Source of the DNA: Pseudomonas anatoliensis
Lineage (GTDB): Bacteria > Pseudomonadota > Gammaproteobacteria > Pseudomonadales > Pseudomonadaceae
Assembly (NCBI RefSeq): GCF_017976235.1
Contig: NZ_JACVHC010000001.1
Location: forward strand, 1,116,001 to 1,180,000
Length of the DNA: 64,000 bases
Direction: 5' to 3'
Shown: in pieces, positions 60,965 to 64,000 of the stretch
How positions within the stretch are numbered: position 1 is the stretch's first letter
Layout of the letters: each line of letters starts with the position of its first letter
Program-made: the position numbers and the translations under genes
Notes under the pieces: model-generated
Databases searched by the model: none
Told to the model about the DNA's origin: nothing
Seen by the model: only the letters and a program-made list of their open reading frames with translations

Positions 60965-63039
60965 GCGATGCGCAACTGGAAATTCTTGCCAGCCGAGCCG
61001 GCCTTGCCGTCGACTGGATTGACGCCAACGGGCGGCCACAAAAAGTCGCCCCGGCGGTGCTGCGCAATGTTCTGATCGGCCTCGGCCACCCCGCCAGCAC
61101 GGCGCTGGAAATCGACGCCAGCCTGCTTGAATTGCAAAAAGTCCAGCAAGACCGCCACCTCCCGCCGCTGCTAACCAGTGACGTGGGCGTCAGCGTTGAT
61201 CTGGCGCGCTATTTCAAACCCGAAACGCCGTGCGAGATCCACCTCGAAGACGGTTCGCGCATGAACCTAAAACTCGATTCCGAGGCCATGCTGCCAGGCG
61301 TCATTCCGGTCGGCTATCAGCAAGTGCACATCGACGATCAATTTTTCACCCTGGCCGTGGCCCCGGAACGCTGCTTCAGCGTCGGCGATGCGGTCGACAA
61401 CCCAATCCCCCGCGCCTGGGGCCTGAGCGTGCAGTTGTATGGCTTGCGCCGGCCGGGTGATGGCGGTTTCGGCGACACTCAGGCGCTGGAAGAACTGGCC
61501 CGGGTTGCTGGCGAGCGCGGCGCCGATGCGCTGGCGATCAGCCCGCTGCACGCGATGTTCAGCGCCGACACCGGGCGCTATAGCCCTTATTCGCCGTCCA
61601 GTCGCTTGTTTCTCAATTCCCTGTATGCCGCACCCGGCGCGATTCTCGGCGAACGCGCCTTGCGTGATGCCATCGACAGCGCAGGTTTGGCGCAACAGTT
61701 CGCGCAACTGGAAGACCTGAAACTGGTCGATTGGCCGACCGCCGCCGACGCCAAACAAAAACTCCTGCAAGCCTTGTATCAAGGCTTTATCGCTGGCGAC
61801 CATCCGTTGCACCCCGACTTCGCCAGTTTTCGCCACGCCGGTGGCGCAGCGCTGGAAAACCACTGCCGCTTTGAAGCCATTCAGGAAATGCGCGCCGCAC
61901 GGGGCGAAAGCCTCGACTGGCGCGAATGGCCCGAGCACTGGCGCGACCCGCGTGGCGCAGCCCTCGGTGCATTCGCCGAGGAGTACGCCGAGCGCATCGG
62001 CTACTTCGCCTTTTGCCAATGGCTGATCCACCGCTGCCTGGAACGCGCGCAAACCGCTGCACGCAGTGCGGGCATGGGCATTGGCCTGATCGCCGACCTC
62101 GCGGTCGGTGCCGATGGCGGTGGCAGTCAGGCCTGGAGCTTTCAGGATGAACTGCTCGCCTCACTGACCGTTGGCGCGCCGCCGGACATCCTCAATCGTT
62201 CCGGTCAGGGCTGGGGGATTTCTGCGTTTTCTCCCGAAGGTCTGATTCGCAATGGTTTTCGTGCATTCATCGAAATGCTCCGTGCCAACTTCGCCCATGC
62301 CGGCGGCCTGCGCATCGACCATGTCATGGGCCTCCAGCGGTTGTGGGTGATTCCCAATGGATCGGCGCCGGCCGACGGTGCGTACCTGTATTACCCGGTG
62401 GATGATTTGCTGCGTTTGCTCACCCTTGAGTCCCATCGCCATCAAGCGATCGTCCTCGGTGAAGACCTCGGCACCGTGCCCGACGGCCTGCAGGAAAAAC
62501 TCATCGCCCGCTCCATACTCGGCATGCGCGTACTGTTGTTCGAACAGAACAACACCCATTTCAAACCGATCCTCGACTGGCCGGACAACGCACTGGCGAC
62601 CACCAGCACTCACGACCTGCCGACGCTCAACGGCTGGTGGCATGGCCGCGATATCGACTGGAACTCCCGACTCGGGTTTGTCGACGGCAACGGCGAAATC
62701 GAATGGCGCCGGTACCGCCAGCGTGAGCGCGAAGGCTTGCGCAGTGCCTTGAGTCAGGACCCGCAGAATTTTCGCGAAGAGTCCCACGAAGCCGATCAAA
62801 TCGTCGACGCCGCCGTGCGTTACCTCGGCCATACCCGCGCACCGTTGGTGTTGCTGCCGCTGGAGGATGCGTTGGGCATCGACGAGCAAGCGAACCTGCC
62901 GGGCACGACTGACACGCACCCGAACTGGTCGCGGCGACTGCCCGGCAACAGCGAAGCACTGCTTGATGGTGTAGACGCCGCGCGGCGTCTGGAACTCCTG
63001 GCGTGCGCACGCCTTCAGGCTGCCGAGCGTGACCAATGA
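60961..63039 (+). CDS. malQ: 4-alpha-glucanotransferase (amylomaltase)
   Basis: 692 residues, GH77. Visible: SPYSPSSRLFLNSLYAAP, the acceptor loop region, nucleophile-region LRIDHVMGLQRLW, acid/base Glu in VLGEDLGTVPDG, and STHDLPTLNGWWHG with the third carboxylate. An N-terminal extra domain (about 1-140) is present, as in bacterial MalQ of this size. It moves maltosyl units between glucans, feeding chain-length adjustment for TreY/TreZ and glycogen phosphorylase. ATG overlaps the treZ stop (ATGA), and its stop overlaps the treY start likewise: tight translational coupling. Confidence 0.95.
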   Translation: MSDAQLEILASRAGLAVDWIDANGRPQKVAPAVLRNVLIGLGHPASTALEIDASLLELQKVQQDRHLPPLLTSDVGVSVDLARYFKPETPCEIHLEDGSRMNLKLDSEAMLPGVIPVGYQQVHIDDQFFTLAVAPERCFSVGDAVDNPIPRAWGLSVQLYGLRRPGDGGFGDTQALEELARVAGERGADALAISPLHAMFSADTGRYSPYSPSSRLFLNSLYAAPGAILGERALRDAIDSAGLAQQFAQLEDLKLVDWPTAADAKQKLLQALYQGFIAGDHPLHPDFASFRHAGGAALENHCRFEAIQEMRAARGESLDWREWPEHWRDPRGAALGAFAEEYAERIGYFAFCQWLIHRCLERAQTAARSAGMGIGLIADLAVGADGGGSQAWSFQDELLASLTVGAPPDILNRSGQGWGISAFSPEGLIRNGFRAFIEMLRANFAHAGGLRIDHVMGLQRLWVIPNGSAPADGAYLYYPVDDLLRLLTLESHRHQAIVLGEDLGTVPDGLQEKLIARSILGMRVLLFEQNNTHFKPILDWPDNALATTSTHDLPTLNGWWHGRDIDWNSRLGFVDGNGEIEWRRYRQREREGLRSALSQDPQNFREESHEADQIVDAAVRYLGHTRAPLVLLPLEDALGIDEQANLPGTTDTHPNWSRRLPGNSEALLDGVDAARRLELLACARLQAAERDQ

Positions 63040-64000
63040 ATCAATCGCTTATCCAACCGCTGCGCGCCACCCTGCGACTGCAATTTCACAAAGGTTTTAC
63101 CCTGGAACAAGCGGTACCGCTGGTGCCGTATTTCGCCCGCCTCGGCATCAGTCACATCTACGCATCGCCTCTGCTCAAGGCGCGGGCCGGTTCGATGCAC
63201 GGCTATGACGTTGTCGACCCGACGCAAGTCAATCCGGAGCTGGGTGGCGAGCCTGCGCTCAGGCATTTGGTCAGTACCCTGCGTGAACACGGCATGGGGC
63301 TGATCCTCGACATCGTGTCCAACCACATGGCGGTCGGCGGCAACGACAATCCGTGGTGGCTGGACTTGCTGGAGTGGGGGCGTCTGAGCCCTTACGGTGA
63401 GTTCTTCGACATTCAGTGGCACTCGCCGGACCCGTTGATGGAAGGCCAGTTGCTGCTGCCATTTCTGGGCAGCGATTATGGCGCCGCGTTGCAGGAAGGC
63501 ACGCTCAAGCTGCAGTTCAATGCGCAAACCGGCGGCTTTTATGTCGAGCACTATGATCACCACTTCCCGATCTGCCCAAACGATTACGGCGAGCTGCTCA
63601 AATCCGAAGAAGCGCTGAAATCTCTGGCCGATCGTTTTAGGGCGTTGAGCTATCAGACCGATGCCCATTCGCTGGCCATTCCTCTGAAAGAAGAGCTGCA
63701 GCAACTGGCGAGCGAGCCGCAAATTCTCGAAGCCATCCACAGCAATCTGGCGCATTACGACTCCACCACCGAAGAGGGTTTCCAAAAGCTGCATCAGTTG
63801 TTGGAACGCCAGAGTTATCGCCTGGCCAGTTGGCGCACGGCGGCGGATGACATCAACTGGCGGCGCTTTTTCGACATCAACGAACTGGGCGGTTTGCGCG
63901 TCGAACGTCCGGCAGTCTTCGAAGCGACTCACGGCAAAATCTTCCAGTTGATCGCCGAAGGTTTGGTGGATGGCCTGCGTATCGACCATATCGACGGCCT
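63036..64000 (+). CDS. treY: Malto-oligosyltrehalose synthase, 5' part (cut by window end)
   Basis: 321 codons are visible; no stop before the window end. It starts MNQSLIQPLRATLRLQFHKGFTLEQA with the ATG overlapping the malQ stop. GH13 TreY features include YFARLGISHIYASPLLKARAGSMHGYDVVDP, GLILDIVSNHMAVGGNDNPWW, and at the very end GLRIDHIDGL with the nucleophile Asp. TreY turns the reducing end of a maltodextrin into a trehalose unit by intramolecular transglycosylation, making the substrate for TreZ. Confidence 0.94.
   Translation, partial: MNQSLIQPLRATLRLQFHKGFTLEQAVPLVPYFARLGISHIYASPLLKARAGSMHGYDVVDPTQVNPELGGEPALRHLVSTLREHGMGLILDIVSNHMAVGGNDNPWWLDLLEWGRLSPYGEFFDIQWHSPDPLMEGQLLLPFLGSDYGAALQEGTLKLQFNAQTGGFYVEHYDHHFPICPNDYGELLKSEEALKSLADRFRALSYQTDAHSLAIPLKEELQQLASEPQILEAIHSNLAHYDSTTEEGFQKLHQLLERQSYRLASWRTAADDINWRRFFDINELGGLRVERPAVFEATHGKIFQLIAEGLVDGLRIDHIDG

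Noticed and set aside
1..64000. tRNA, rRNA, insertion sequences, prophage genes
   Set aside because: None recognised by reading both strands; the only mobile-type sequences are REP/REPIN elements.

Overview
The window looks like chromosome from a fluorescent Pseudomonas (P. fluorescens/koreensis-type). The supporting evidence is GC-rich codon use, a complete functional-amyloid (fap) operon, a PvdQ-type acylase, the uppP/pnuC/fap neighbourhood also known from P. aeruginosa, a gnd-zwf pair, the glgA-treZ-malQ-treY operon, and many short inverted REP repeats (REPINs) of three sequence families between genes. No rRNA, tRNA, insertion sequence, prophage or CRISPR array was found. This is core and accessory chromosome, densely coded on both strands.

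Layout. 1-4943: end of a YjbR-like gene, a DUF1294 membrane protein and uppP (minus strand), a chemoreceptor, then pnuC plus a NadR-like kinase for nicotinamide riboside salvage. 5300-10271: fapABCDEF, with an internal hairpin after fapC. An enhancer-binding protein (EBP) of the sigma-54 type is convergent with it, and a sigma-54-like promoter lies upstream of fapA. 12058-24408: a small conserved protein, a delta-60 repeat protein, NhaB, the gnd-zwf-HAD operon (minus), a small coiled-coil protein, a CptA-like phosphoethanolamine transferase, a TonB-dependent siderophore receptor and a small exported protein. 24494-33255: GNAT, DinB, ZapE, an NCS2 nucleobase permease, a LEA14-like lipoprotein, a nitrilase with a divergent LysR regulator, small conserved proteins and DpkA. 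33473-38350: a 1625-residue dermonecrotic-toxin-like protein with an HExxH metallopeptidase-like C-terminus of lower GC. 38410-43419: PepSY protein, an orphan FecR-like anti-sigma regulator, PvdQ, a Fur-like winged-helix protein and small membrane proteins.

43688-50750 is the most unusual block. It is a compact operon of an MdfA-type exporter, a LuxE-type acyl-protein synthetase, a LuxC acyl reductase fused to an adenylate-forming domain, a second adenylate-forming enzyme related to that domain, and a GNAT acetyltransferase. It has the logic of a carboxylic-acid activation, reduction and export pathway but no luciferase. The closest analogy known to me is EhpF/EhpG of griseoluteic acid biosynthesis. 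Its product is unknown.

50813-64000: a conserved unknown protein, a dCache chemoreceptor behind a FliA-type promoter, a DUF411-YqaA pair, an exported alpha/beta hydrolase with a 2-hydroxyacid dehydrogenase, and the alpha-glucan/trehalose operon glgA-treZ-malQ-treY, cut by the window end.

All family assignments come from reading motifs and overall sequence resemblance; no database search was run.
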